From the NCBI GenBank assembly GCA_009699665.1, contig WLNS01000003.1, positions 1-37,691 on the forward strand: a stretch of DNA of 37,691 bases. The letters run 5' to 3'. The DNA is from Actinomycetota bacterium. Lineage in GTDB: Bacteria; Actinomycetota; Actinomycetes; Actinomycetales; Microbacteriaceae. This document shows positions 30,287-37,691 of this stretch, in pieces; position 1 is the first letter of the stretch, and the number at the start of each line of letters is the position of its first letter. A program made the position numbers and the translations under genes. The notes under the pieces were generated by a model. The model searched no databases. It had not been told where the DNA came from and saw only the letters and a list, made by a program, of their open reading frames with translations.

Positions 30287-31894
30287 ATGCGCTCTGCGCC
30301 CGACTTCTTTGATGCCGTTCTTCGCGATAGGCCAGACGCCCGCGCGATTGCGTTCTTTGACGCTGATTTTTCTTATGCCAGTGTTTCTGCGCGAGCCGAT
30401 CGAATGGCCCTGTGGCTCAGGTCGCACGGCATCCGCCACGAAGATCGCGTCGTTCTGCAACTACAAAACGTGCCGCAGTTCGCGATGGTCGCTCTGGCCG
30501 TATGGCGCCTCGGAGCTGTGCTCGTGCCCATCAACCCGATGTACAAGCGCGACGAAATTTCGCACGTGCTCAACGACAGCGGCGCGACGTTGTTTATCGG
30601 AGCCACGCAGACGGCTCCCGAAGCCCGCGAAGCGTGCCGGCGCAGTGGCGTCACGCAGGTCGACTTTGTCAACGAGTTCGGGCTGCAAGGCAGAGATGAC
30701 GAACGACTCTTTGTATCAGTCGCCGCCGATCCGGAACCATCTGAGCTCGATGTGCTGTTGTCGCGTGATGACGGACACGACGGCACGGAATCGCTAATGT
30801 CGGAATCATTCGTGCCGGCTGAATTGTCTCCGCACGACCTGGCGATGATTTGTTACACCTCTGGCACCTCGGGCAGCCCCAAGGGAGCTGCCATCTCGCA
30901 TGACAATGTCGTGGCCAGCGTGACCGCCTATCGTCAGTGGTGGGAGTTGCCCGCGGGCACCGACATTGCCGCCATTGCACCGCTGTGTCACATCACGGGA
31001 GTGATCTGCGGACTCGTGCTGCCGTGGGTGACGGGCGGTGCCGCCGTGATGACTTATCGATTCCATCCCGAGGTGACACTCTCTTCGTTCATCGAGCATC
31101 GACCGGGCTTCATGGCCGCGACCGCAACGGCGTTTCAAGCACTGCTGTCATCACCCAACGCCTCGCCCGATCACTTTTCGTCTTTTCTCACCTTGTGTTC
31201 GGGCGGTGCGGCCCTGCCGACGGCCGTTCTCGAGAGATTCGAGCAGGCGACCGGCCACTACGTTTACAACGGCTATGGTCTCACCGAAACGTCTGCCGCC
31301 TGCATGTCGGTTCCCGTGTCGGGCCATGCTCCCACCGATGAGGAGTTCGGCGTGGTGTCGACCGGCCACATGCTCGAGGGCTTTCAGATTCGAATCCTCG
31401 ATGACCAGCGCAACGACGTTGTCAGTGGGGACCTGGGCGAAATCGCGATTGCCGGTCGGGGAGTGTTTAGCGGATACTGGCAGCAACCTGAGGTCACTGC
31501 GCAGTCATTCGTTGACGGATACTTTCTTACCGGCGACATTGGCTGCGTCCGCGATGGCTGGATCTATGTGCTCGACCGCAAGAAAGAGCTGATTAACGCT
31601 TCGGGGTTCAAGGTGTCACCCCGCGAGGTTGAGGATGTGCTCTACCGGCATCCTGCCATTCGAGAGGCAGGAGTGGCGGGCATTCCCGACGACTATCGCG
31701 GCGAAGCGGTGATTGCCGTCATTTCACTGCGCGATGGAGCGTCGATTGATGTCGACGATGTGCGCGCCTTTGTGCGCGAGCGACTGGCTGCCTACAAGGT
31801 GCCGAAGCTTGTCATCGTGGTTGACGAGTTGCCTAAGAACACGAATGGCAAGATCCTGCGTCGCGAGCTGGCGGCGCTCGCCGTGCGAGAATGA
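30287..31894 (+). CDS. AMP-dependent acyl-CoA ligase
   Basis: This adenylate-forming enzyme activates a carboxylic acid with ATP and joins it to CoA. The 535 residues contain the P-loop YTSGTSGSPKG (about 190-200), GYGLTETSA (about 330), the hinge region GDIGCVRDGWIYVLDRKKE, and the C-terminal GFKVSPREVEDVL and NGKILRRELAAL with the catalytic Lys. Overall it resembles medium- or long-chain fatty acyl-CoA ligases more than acetyl-CoA synthetase. The chain length cannot be told from sequence. The gene is divergent from the dehydrogenase pair, and together they look like a small acyl-oxidation unit. Its stop overlaps the hisS start in ATGA. Confidence 0.93.
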   Translation: MRSAPDFFDAVLRDRPDARAIAFFDADFSYASVSARADRMALWLRSHGIRHEDRVVLQLQNVPQFAMVALAVWRLGAVLVPINPMYKRDEISHVLNDSGATLFIGATQTAPEAREACRRSGVTQVDFVNEFGLQGRDDERLFVSVAADPEPSELDVLLSRDDGHDGTESLMSESFVPAELSPHDLAMICYTSGTSGSPKGAAISHDNVVASVTAYRQWWELPAGTDIAAIAPLCHITGVICGLVLPWVTGGAAVMTYRFHPEVTLSSFIEHRPGFMAATATAFQALLSSPNASPDHFSSFLTLCSGGAALPTAVLERFEQATGHYVYNGYGLTETSAACMSVPVSGHAPTDEEFGVVSTGHMLEGFQIRILDDQRNDVVSGDLGEIAIAGRGVFSGYWQQPEVTAQSFVDGYFLTGDIGCVRDGWIYVLDRKKELINASGFKVSPREVEDVLYRHPAIREAGVAGIPDDYRGEAVIAVISLRDGASIDVDDVRAFVRERLAAYKVPKLVIVVDELPKNTNGKILRRELAALAVRE

Positions 31895-33204
31895 GGGTTA
31901 TGGCGCGCGACGTAAATCCCCCTCGCGGCATGCGTGATTTCTTGCCCGCCGAGAAGGCAGAGCGCGAGCGCATTCTGGCCGTCATTCGGCAGACCTACGC
32001 AGCGCACGGATTCGATGAGATCGAGACGCCGGTCGTTGAAGACTATGACCGCCTGCACGCGGGACTCGGCGGCGACAACGAAAAACTGGCCTTCAGCGTT
32101 CTCAAGCGCGGACTCTCGCACGACGATCTGACCGCGGCCGCGGCGGCGGGAGACCCGCACGCGCTCGCCGATCTGGGCATGCGCTTTGACCTCACGGTGC
32201 CGCTCGCGCGGTTCTATGCCTCACACCGCAGTGACCTGCCTCGGGTCTTTCGTGCCATGCAGATAGGACCGGTGTGGCGGGCCGAGCGGCCACAAAAAGG
32301 CCGTTACCGACAGTTTGTGCAGTGCGACATCGACGTGGTGGGTGACGACACCGCTCTCGCCGAGGTTGAGCTCATCACGGCCACATCGGCCGCCCTTGTT
32401 GCTCTGGGCCTGACAGACTGCACGATTCGCATCAATGACCGTCGCATTCTCACCGGTATTTTGCACTGGTGCGGTTTTGCGAGCGAACGTTTCGATCAGG
32501 TGCTGATTTCGATCGACAAGCTCGACAAGATCGGCGTAGAGGGCGTTGTGTCGGAACTCTCTGAATTCGGCGCTGATGCGGCGGCCGTGCTGGGAGGGTT
32601 GCTTGACGGTCTGGCGCCCGCGCTGGCTGCCGGCGGACTCGAACTCACCGTCGAGGCCATCACGGGCAGTTTGCCCGAGGGCATCGACCCCGACGCCGTG
32701 GTCGCCCTCGAAACCCTGGCTCACGCGCTCGGCCACCTCCCTTCGTCGGTTCGTATCGCTTTCGACCCCACTCTGGTTCGGGGCATGGGTTATTACACGT
32801 CCACAATTTACGAGGTGGCGCATCCCGCGTCCGGTTCGTCGATCGGTGGTGGCGGACGCTACGACGGCATGATTGGGCGCTTTCTCGGCCAGGATGTGCC
32901 AGCCGTTGGTTTTTCGCTCGGCTTTGAACGCATCATGGACCTCGTGCCGCCGGTCGCGGCAGATGGTGACGGCGTAGTTCTCGTTCACGAGCCCATCGCG
33001 GGTGGGTCTCGCGTGAGCATGGCAACTCTGGTCGCCATCAAAGAGCAACTGGTGGCGCAGGGCAAGCGCGTTCGGCTCGAGGCGCGCGTGAAGAACCTGA
33101 CACCCGTTCTCGATCGGGCCCGAGAGGCCGGATACGCCAGCTTTGCTTCGGTCAGCGCCGACACGACCGATGCGAGCGAGCTGATCTTTACGCCGCTCAG
33201 GTAG
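31891..33204 (+). CDS. hisS: Histidyl-tRNA synthetase
   Basis: HisRS charges tRNA-His. It is a class II synthetase: PPRGMRDFLP at the N-terminus (motif 1 follows), motif 2 with VWRAERPQKGRYRQFVQCD (about residues 128-146), the His-specific segment VRGMGYYTSTIYEV (about 295), GGGGRYDGMIGRF, and motif 3 GFSLGFERIM. The C-terminal anticodon-binding domain ends the protein at 437 residues. ATG 31891 overlaps the ligase stop (ATGA), which suggests coupling; ATG 31900 is also possible. Coupling of this essential gene to the ligase is odd and implies another promoter or a shared transcript. Confidence 0.96.
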   Translation: MRVMARDVNPPRGMRDFLPAEKAERERILAVIRQTYAAHGFDEIETPVVEDYDRLHAGLGGDNEKLAFSVLKRGLSHDDLTAAAAAGDPHALADLGMRFDLTVPLARFYASHRSDLPRVFRAMQIGPVWRAERPQKGRYRQFVQCDIDVVGDDTALAEVELITATSAALVALGLTDCTIRINDRRILTGILHWCGFASERFDQVLISIDKLDKIGVEGVVSELSEFGADAAAVLGGLLDGLAPALAAGGLELTVEAITGSLPEGIDPDAVVALETLAHALGHLPSSVRIAFDPTLVRGMGYYTSTIYEVAHPASGSSIGGGGRYDGMIGRFLGQDVPAVGFSLGFERIMDLVPPVAADGDGVVLVHEPIAGGSRVSMATLVAIKEQLVAQGKRVRLEARVKNLTPVLDRAREAGYASFASVSADTTDASELIFTPLR

Positions 33205-33212
33205 GTCGTTAA

Positions 33213-33268
33213 CTTCGGCCGGGTTCGCTCGCCGGTCGCGCAGAGCGAGTCTGCGGCCTGCCCCGAAG
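33213..33268 (+). terminator. Possible structured end of the hisS transcript
   Basis: CTTCGG (33213-33218) pairs with CCGAAG (33263-33268), and inside it CGCTC (33226-33230) pairs with GAGCG (33243-33247). There is no U-run. It lies between hisS and the eno promoter. Confidence 0.3.
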
Positions 33269-33289
33269 GCCTCGCGAACGACCGCACCC

Positions 33290-33295
33290 TAGAAT
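33290..33295 (+). promoter_or_regulatory. -10 box of eno
   Basis: TAGAAT lies 57 nt before the GTG of eno, giving a leader of about 50 nt that includes an AAAGGAGAA SD. The -35 is not recognisable. Confidence 0.5.
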
Positions 33296-33352
33296 TGAGC
33301 CAGACGTTATTGCCTGCCTTCTCCCGAGGGGTGGGCCAACAAAGGAGAACAC

Positions 33353-34633
33353 GTGACCTACATTGACGCCATCGGTGCTCGCGAGATTCTTGACTCGCGA
33401 GGCAACCCCACGGTCGAGGTCGAGGTGTTGCTGACGGACGGCACCGTTTCTCGGGCCGCCGTGCCATCGGGCGCGTCGACCGGGGCGTTTGAAGCCTACG
33501 AACTGCGCGACGGCGACAAGACGCGCTATCTAGGTAAGGGCGTGCTGAAGGCTGTTGACGCGGTGACCAACACTATTGGCCCTGCTTTGGATGGCATGGA
33601 TGCCACCGACCAGCGCCTCATTGACGCCACTCTGATTGCCCTGGACGGCACCGACAACAAGAAAAAGCTTGGCGCCAACTCGATTCTGGGCGTGAGCCTG
33701 GCCGTTGCGCGGGCCGCCGCTGATTCGCGTGACCTGCCGCTCTTTCGTTACATCGGCGGACCAAACGCCCACGTTCTTCCCGTGCCGCTGATGAACATCA
33801 TCAATGGTGGGGCGCACGCCGACACCGGCGTCGACATTCAAGAGTTCATGGCTGTTCCGCTGGGCGCACCAACATTTTCTGACGCGTTGCGCTGGGGCAC
33901 TGAGGTCTATCACGCGCTCAAAGACCTGCTCAAGAGCAAGGGTCTGGCTACCGGCCTCGGCGACGAGGGTGGCTTCGCGCCCGACCTGCCCAACAACCGG
34001 GCCGCGTTAGAGCTCATTGTCGAGGCCATTTCGAAGGCCGGCCTCAAGCCGGGCACAGATGTGGCGCTCGCCCTCGACGTTGCGTCGACAGAGTTCTTTG
34101 CCGACGGAAGTTACACCTTCGAAGGCACGAAGCGTTCGGCGGCCGAGATGTCGGCCTACTACGCCGAACTCGCTGCCGCTTTCCCGCTGGTCTCGATCGA
34201 AGACCCGCTGGCCGAAGACGACTGGAGCGGATGGACGCACCTCACCGCCGAACTCGGCTCAGCCCTGCAGCTCGTCGGCGACGACCTCTACGTGACGAAC
34301 CCAATCCGACTGGCCGACGGCATTGCCAAGCGCGCGGGCAACAGCATTCTGGTCAAGGTCAATCAAATTGGCACGCTGACCGAAACGCTTGACGCGGTGT
34401 CGCTCGCGCAGCGCAACGGCATGTCAGCGATTCTCTCGCACCGCTCGGGTGAGACCGAAGACACCACGATTGCTGACCTCGCTGTGGCTACGGACTGTGG
34501 CCAGATCAAGACGGGTGCGCCGGCGCGCAGTGAGCGTGTAGCGAAGTACAACCAGCTTCTGCGTATTGAGGAAGAGCTCGGGGAGGCCGCTGTTTATGCC
34601 GGCCGGAGTGCTTTCCCGCGTTTTTCAGCCTAG
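33353..34633 (+). CDS. eno: Enolase
   Basis: Enolase interconverts 2-phosphoglycerate and phosphoenolpyruvate in glycolysis and gluconeogenesis, and PckG feeds the same pool. Diagnostic segments are AREILDSRGNPTVEVEV at the N-terminus, VPSGASTGAFEAYELRD, GDEGGFAPDLP, SIEDPLAEDDW with a metal ligand, KVNQIGTLTETLD with the catalytic Lys, and LSHRSGETEDT. The 426-residue length is standard. The GTG at 33353 has a strong SD (AAAGGAGAA). ftsB follows after 17 bp. Confidence 0.98.
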   Translation: MTYIDAIGAREILDSRGNPTVEVEVLLTDGTVSRAAVPSGASTGAFEAYELRDGDKTRYLGKGVLKAVDAVTNTIGPALDGMDATDQRLIDATLIALDGTDNKKKLGANSILGVSLAVARAAADSRDLPLFRYIGGPNAHVLPVPLMNIINGGAHADTGVDIQEFMAVPLGAPTFSDALRWGTEVYHALKDLLKSKGLATGLGDEGGFAPDLPNNRAALELIVEAISKAGLKPGTDVALALDVASTEFFADGSYTFEGTKRSAAEMSAYYAELAAAFPLVSIEDPLAEDDWSGWTHLTAELGSALQLVGDDLYVTNPIRLADGIAKRAGNSILVKVNQIGTLTETLDAVSLAQRNGMSAILSHRSGETEDTTIADLAVATDCGQIKTGAPARSERVAKYNQLLRIEEELGEAAVYAGRSAFPRFSA

Positions 34634-34638
34634 GCACT

Positions 34639-34644
34639 TAGCCT
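34639..34644 (+). promoter_or_regulatory. Possible start-proximal -10 box of ftsB
   Basis: TAGCCT ends 6 nt before the ATG at 34651. It is a minimal TANNNT match, credible mainly because the spacing repeats what is seen at other genes here. Confidence 0.3.
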
Positions 34645-34650
34645 GTCGTT

Positions 34651-35274
34651 ATGGATCCCCAGCGTCCCGAGGTTCGTGGCGCCATGAGCAGCGTCTCAGC
34701 TGGCGACAGTGGCAGGCAACGGCCCAAACCGAAGCGCACGCGCCGTCGCTCGTCGGGCGAGACGAAAGCACCGAGTCGTGCCTGGGTTCGTGCTAAGCAC
34801 GAGATTACGCCGAGCGGCAATCGCCGCCTGGGGCTGTGGCTCGGTGGCGTGCGCGTTTCGGGACTCACCATCCTTGTCGTGATCTTGACCGTCATGGGCG
34901 TGGGCATTCTGGGCCCGCAAATCAACATTTTTGTGCAACAGCGGCATGAGGTTGCCGATCTCGAGGAACAGATTCGCGCCAAGAAGGCCGCCATCGACAA
35001 CCTCCAGAAGGAGCGTGCGCGGTGGGACGATCCAGCCTTTATTCGCGCCCAGGCGCGCGAGCGTCTGTTCTACGTCATGCCGGGAGACATTAGTTTCATT
35101 GTGATCAACGATGTTCCCCTGACCGAGCAAGTAGTCGAGAAGCCGAGCTCAACCGTGCAGAGCACACAGAGCGATTGGATGCGCGGAATCTTTAACTCGG
35201 TCATGGTGGCCGGATTGTCTGACGCCACTCCAGCAGAGCTCGATGCCGCCACGAGCCGGTTAGGGTCGAAGTAA
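34651..35274 (+). CDS. ftsB: Septum formation initiator FtsB (DivIC family)
   Basis: FtsB joins FtsL and FtsQ at the division site and helps activate septal peptidoglycan synthesis. The 207-residue protein has a basic, Ser/Arg-rich cytoplasmic N-terminus (about 1-60) and one membrane helix (about 68-90, GLTILVVILTVMGVGIL). An extracytoplasmic coiled coil covers about 92-123 (VADLEEQIRAKKAAIDNLQK), and the conserved DDPAFIRAQARERLFYV follows. The long N-terminus is usual for actinobacteria. eno-ftsB-DUF501 is a conserved actinobacterial order. The TAA stop overlaps the next ATG by one base (TAATG). Confidence 0.93.
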   Translation: MDPQRPEVRGAMSSVSAGDSGRQRPKPKRTRRRSSGETKAPSRAWVRAKHEITPSGNRRLGLWLGGVRVSGLTILVVILTVMGVGILGPQINIFVQQRHEVADLEEQIRAKKAAIDNLQKERARWDDPAFIRAQARERLFYVMPGDISFIVINDVPLTEQVVEKPSSTVQSTQSDWMRGIFNSVMVAGLSDATPAELDAATSRLGSK

Positions 35275-35786
35275 TGCCCGTCAAACCTGCGCCTCTGCCA
35301 ACGGATCGAGACCTCTCTATCGTCTCGGCCCAACTCGGCAGACCAGTGCGCGACGTCGTTGCCGTTGCGGCCCGGTGTGTCTGTGGAGCGCCAACGGTAG
35401 TTTCGACGCGACCGCGGTTGACTGACGGCACTCCTTTCCCCACCTTTTACTACTTGACTCATCCGGGTGCCACGGCGGCGGTGTCGGAGCTTGAGGCGGA
35501 ACACGTCATGGATGAGTTCACCATGCTGCTCAACAGTGATGAAACGGTGCGCGCGTCATACGAACGAGCACATGTTGCCTATCTGGCGGACCGAGAGGTG
35601 CATGGCGCGGTCGATGAAATTGCCGGCATTTCGGCCGGCGGCATGCCGACTCGGGTCAAGTGCTTGCACTCACTCGTGGCCCATGCGCTGGCCGTTGGTC
35701 CGGGTGTCAACCCCATCGGCGACCAAGCGCTTTCGCGTGCTTCGTGGTCGCCCAATGTCTGTGTGTGTGCCGACTACGATGTCTAG
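35274..35786 (+). CDS. DUF501 family protein
   Basis: This family of unknown function is found next to enolase and ftsB in actinobacteria. The 170 residues carry its signature segments: VAARCVCGAPTVVSTRPRL, GTPFPTFYYLTHP, and GGMPTRVKCLHSLVAHALA followed by GPGVNPIGD. Conserved Cys and His residues (RCVCG, CLH, H in AHALA) suggest a metal site, which is inference. There is no signal peptide or membrane helix, so it should be cytoplasmic. The start overlaps the ftsB stop by one base, and the 3' end overlaps the subtilase gene by 8 bp, indicating a tight operon. Confidence 0.93.
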   Translation: MPVKPAPLPTDRDLSIVSAQLGRPVRDVVAVAARCVCGAPTVVSTRPRLTDGTPFPTFYYLTHPGATAAVSELEAEHVMDEFTMLLNSDETVRASYERAHVAYLADREVHGAVDEIAGISAGGMPTRVKCLHSLVAHALAVGPGVNPIGDQALSRASWSPNVCVCADYDV

Positions 35787-37041
35787 AATTTCTGCTGTGT
35801 CTCGACATTCTGCTGCTGGTCAATTTCGCCTGTGGATGCGTCGTGGTGGCGCGCTTGTGGCAACCATGCTGGCACTTCTCCTTATTCCCGCGACTCCCGC
35901 TCAGGCAACCTGGGTTCGGGATGCCGAGTGGTGGCTCGATGATTACGGTTTCACCCAAGCGTGGAACGTCACCCAGGGTGACGGTGTTCTTGTGGCGGTC
36001 ATCGATTCGGGAATAGCCGACGTGGCCGACCTTGCGGGAGCAGTCGTGGGCGGAGCAGACTTCTCAGGCGTGGGTAGCGCCGACGGCCGCACGCCCGTCG
36101 GAGTCCAGCTCAACCACGGCACGCTGGTCGCCTCTGTGTTGGCCGGTCGCGGCACGGGTAATGGCATTCTGGGCACGGCACCGCAGGCCCAGCTCTTGTC
36201 AGCCTCGGTTGGGTTTGGCGGAGTAAGTGAGATTTCTCCCGATGACCAGGTGGCGGCAGCCATCCGCTGGTCGGTCGATCAGGGGGCCCGAGTCATCAAC
36301 ATGTCTATTACCCGAAACACCCTCGACTGGCCCGAGAGCTGGGACCAAGCCATGCTCTACGCGTTCGACCACGACGTGGTCGTTGTGGCCGCGTCGGGAA
36401 ACCGGGGTAGCGGTACCGATGAGGTCGGGGCACCCGCCACCATGCCCGGTGTGCTGGCTGTCGGCGGTTTCGACCGCAATGGTGAGGCGTCGTGGGATGC
36501 GTCGGCGCAGGGCATCACTATCGGTGTCACGGCTCCGGCAGAAGACCTCATCGGCATCAATCGTTTTGGTGATCCGCAAAGCTGGGCCGGAAGCAGCGGG
36601 GCAACGCCAATCGTTTCGGGCCTCGTGGCCCTGATTCGCGCGGCACATCCCGAACTCGATGCCGCAAACGTGATTCAGCGTGTCTTGGCCACGGCGACAC
36701 CTGTGGGCACCGTGCCGAGTCCCATCTATGGGTATGGCCGCATCAATGCTTCTGCCGCCGTTACCGACCCGGTGGCTTCGGTGACCGAAAATCCGATGGG
36801 TTCGTTGGCCGAGTGGATTCGGGTGAATCGTCGAGCGCAGTCCACGTCGACGGCCACCGCGCCACCCACCTCGACGCCAGCGCCACTGCCGCTCGCCGGG
36901 TTTACGTGGCCACCCATCGTCTTTTTCTTACAGTGGTGGGGCATCCCGTTAGCGTTTGTGCTGGGATTCGCTAGTCTTATAGGGCTGGGCGCCGCTGCCG
37001 TAACCCGGCGAGTTCGTCGCCATCGTGGGGGCCGTTCCTAA
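35779..37041 (+). CDS. Membrane-anchored subtilisin-like serine protease (mycosin-like)
   Basis: This secreted S8-family protease has 420 residues. A signal peptide (MRRGGALVATMLALLLI, cleavage near PAQA) is followed by WWLDDYGFTQAWNVTQGDGV, the lead-in typical of mycosins. The triad is Asp76 (VAVIDSGI), His113 (NHGTLVAS) and Ser273 (GSSGATP, where GTSMATP is usual). A Pro/Thr/Ser-rich linker leads to a C-terminal membrane helix and a basic tail (TRRVRRHRGG). LPLAG precedes the helix and could also be a variant sortase site. Mycosins process type VII secretion systems, but no esx or ecc gene is in the window. The frame extends upstream into DUF501; ATG 35779 begins the signal peptide. Confidence 0.9.
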   Translation: MSRISAVSRHSAAGQFRLWMRRGGALVATMLALLLIPATPAQATWVRDAEWWLDDYGFTQAWNVTQGDGVLVAVIDSGIADVADLAGAVVGGADFSGVGSADGRTPVGVQLNHGTLVASVLAGRGTGNGILGTAPQAQLLSASVGFGGVSEISPDDQVAAAIRWSVDQGARVINMSITRNTLDWPESWDQAMLYAFDHDVVVVAASGNRGSGTDEVGAPATMPGVLAVGGFDRNGEASWDASAQGITIGVTAPAEDLIGINRFGDPQSWAGSSGATPIVSGLVALIRAAHPELDAANVIQRVLATATPVGTVPSPIYGYGRINASAAVTDPVASVTENPMGSLAEWIRVNRRAQSTSTATAPPTSTPAPLPLAGFTWPPIVFFLQWWGIPLAFVLGFASLIGLGAAAVTRRVRRHRGGRS

Positions 37042-37092
37042 CTGCCTCAGGTGTGCAATCCCTGTTCCTGCCCAAATTCGGAGAAGTCGTCT

Positions 37093-37691
37093 GTGACAAA
37101 GATTCTGATCGTCGGTGCCGGCTATGCCGGTTTCTATACCGCGTGGAAGCTCGAGAAGTGGCTGCGCCACGGCGAGGCCGAGGTGACGATTGTCGACCCT
37201 CGCCCCTACATGACCTACCAGCCCTTCTTGCCAGAAATCGCCGCCGGATCAATCGAGGCGAGGCACGCCATTGTTCCGCTGCGCTCTCACCTCAAGAAGA
37301 CGCACATCGTTGCCGGCAAGGTCACGGCGGTTAATCACGCGAAGAAGTCCGCGACCATTACACCTGAAGACGGCGCAAAATACGCCGTCGACTATGACCA
37401 CATCGTGTACACGGCCGGTTCCGTCTCGCGCACCTTCCCTATTCCCGGCATCGCCGAGAAGGCGATCGGCCTCAAGACGATTGAAGAAGCCATTTATGTG
37501 CGCGACCGCATGCTGAATGACTTCGACAAGGCGGCTGGCATGCCCCCCGGGCCCGAACGTGAACGCTTGTTGACGGTTGTCGTTATCGGCGGTGGATTCG
37601 CCGGCATTGAAATCTTTGCCGAGCTGCGGTCACTGGCCAGCGCGATTCTGAAGGACTATCCCGAGCTGACCTTCGACGACACGCATTTTCA
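37093..37691 (+). CDS. ndh: Type II NADH dehydrogenase, N-terminal part
   Basis: The gene starts at a GTG with GGAGAAG 6 nt upstream and runs off the right edge after 199 codons without a stop. NDH-2 is a single-subunit, non-pumping flavoenzyme that passes electrons from NADH to quinone at the membrane. Seen are the FAD Rossmann motif VGAGYAGFYTAWKL (residues 7-20), PYMTYQPFLPEIAAGSIE (about 38-55), YTAGSVSRTFPIPG in the middle, and the NADH-binding VVIGGGFAGIEIFAEL (about 164-179). These are typical of actinobacterial Ndh. It is the only reading frame in this segment that makes protein sense. Confidence 0.93.
   Translation, partial: MTKILIVGAGYAGFYTAWKLEKWLRHGEAEVTIVDPRPYMTYQPFLPEIAAGSIEARHAIVPLRSHLKKTHIVAGKVTAVNHAKKSATITPEDGAKYAVDYDHIVYTAGSVSRTFPIPGIAEKAIGLKTIEEAIYVRDRMLNDFDKAAGMPPGPERERLLTVVVIGGGFAGIEIFAELRSLASAILKDYPELTFDDTHF

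Noticed and set aside
35467..35778. Upstream extension of the subtilase frame
   Set aside because: It lies inside DUF501 in another frame, is Arg/Ser/Cys-rich nonsense, and precedes a perfect signal peptide beginning at 35779.
1..37691. Search for CRISPR arrays, transposases, integrases, att sites and defence genes
   Set aside because: No spaced direct repeats, IS ends or such proteins were seen; the only toxin-antitoxin-like genes are the vapBC pair.

Overview
The window looks like a chromosomal segment of a high-GC Gram-positive bacterium (Actinomycetota), most likely a Microbacteriaceae-type Micrococcales. This rests on roughly 60% GC by eye, many GTG starts, TANNNT-type -10 boxes placed 6-7 nt before start codons (leaderless transcripts), and an actinobacterial housekeeping gene order: rsmI, metG, tatD, rsmA, ispE, an ABC-F gene, then tRNA-Gln-glmU-prs, rplY-pth-mfd, mazG, hisS, eno-ftsB-DUF501 and ndh. 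No rRNA, CRISPR array, phage or transposase gene was seen.

Layout. 1-7.3 kb: the start of a probable protein O-mannosyltransferase gene faces left; rsmI, metG, tatD, rsmA, ispE and an ABC-F ATPase read right, tightly packed or overlapping. 7.4-11.1 kb: a catabolic module with an AraC-family regulator, an HSL-type esterase and a Baeyer-Villiger monooxygenase (BVMO), preceded by operator-like repeats and closed by a hairpin terminator. 11.1-12.4 kb, minus strand: a VapBC-type toxin-antitoxin pair and a MarR regulator. 12.5-15.1 kb: tRNA-Gln(TTG), glmU and prs. 15.2-17.5 kb: a secreted LPNTG-anchored protein of unknown function, convergent with gnd (6-phosphogluconate dehydrogenase). 17.5-17.9 kb: the only gene-free stretch over 300 bp, holding the divergent control region of gnd and rplY. 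17.9-22.8 kb: rplY, pth and mfd. 22.7-25.4 kb, minus strand: nhaA and a RamB-like regulator, divergent from pckG (25.5-27.4 kb). 27.5-28.2 kb: mazG. 28.2-31.9 kb: an acyl-CoA-type island (3-hydroxyacyl-CoA dehydrogenase, NmrA-like oxidoreductase, divergent acyl-CoA ligase). 31.9-37.0 kb: hisS, eno, ftsB, DUF501 and a membrane-anchored subtilase. 37.1 kb to the end: a truncated type II NADH dehydrogenase.

How the genes fit together. The backbone covers translation (metG, hisS, tRNA-Gln, rsmA, rsmI, rplY, pth), envelope and isoprenoid precursors (glmU, ispE), nucleotide supply and cleaning (prs, mazG), repair (mfd), division (ftsB), and central carbon and energy metabolism (eno, pckG, gnd, ndh). 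Two inserts look like carbon-scavenging modules. In one, the BVMO would turn a ketone into an ester that the neighbouring esterase cleaves. The other would activate and oxidise an acyl chain.

The most notable observations are these. pth has no ATG, GTG or TTG start able to encode its conserved N-terminus, and appears to start at a CTG just after the in-frame stop of rplY. The BVMO has Asn in place of the signature His. The ABC-F linker is built from REP-like hairpin units. Paired 11-bp repeats lie ahead of the esterase-BVMO operon. The rplY leader can form alternative hairpins around its Shine-Dalgarno (SD) site. About nine genes share a start-proximal -10 box. I did not find a clearly new multi-gene defence or mobile system; most of the window is ordinary core genome with small accessory inserts.
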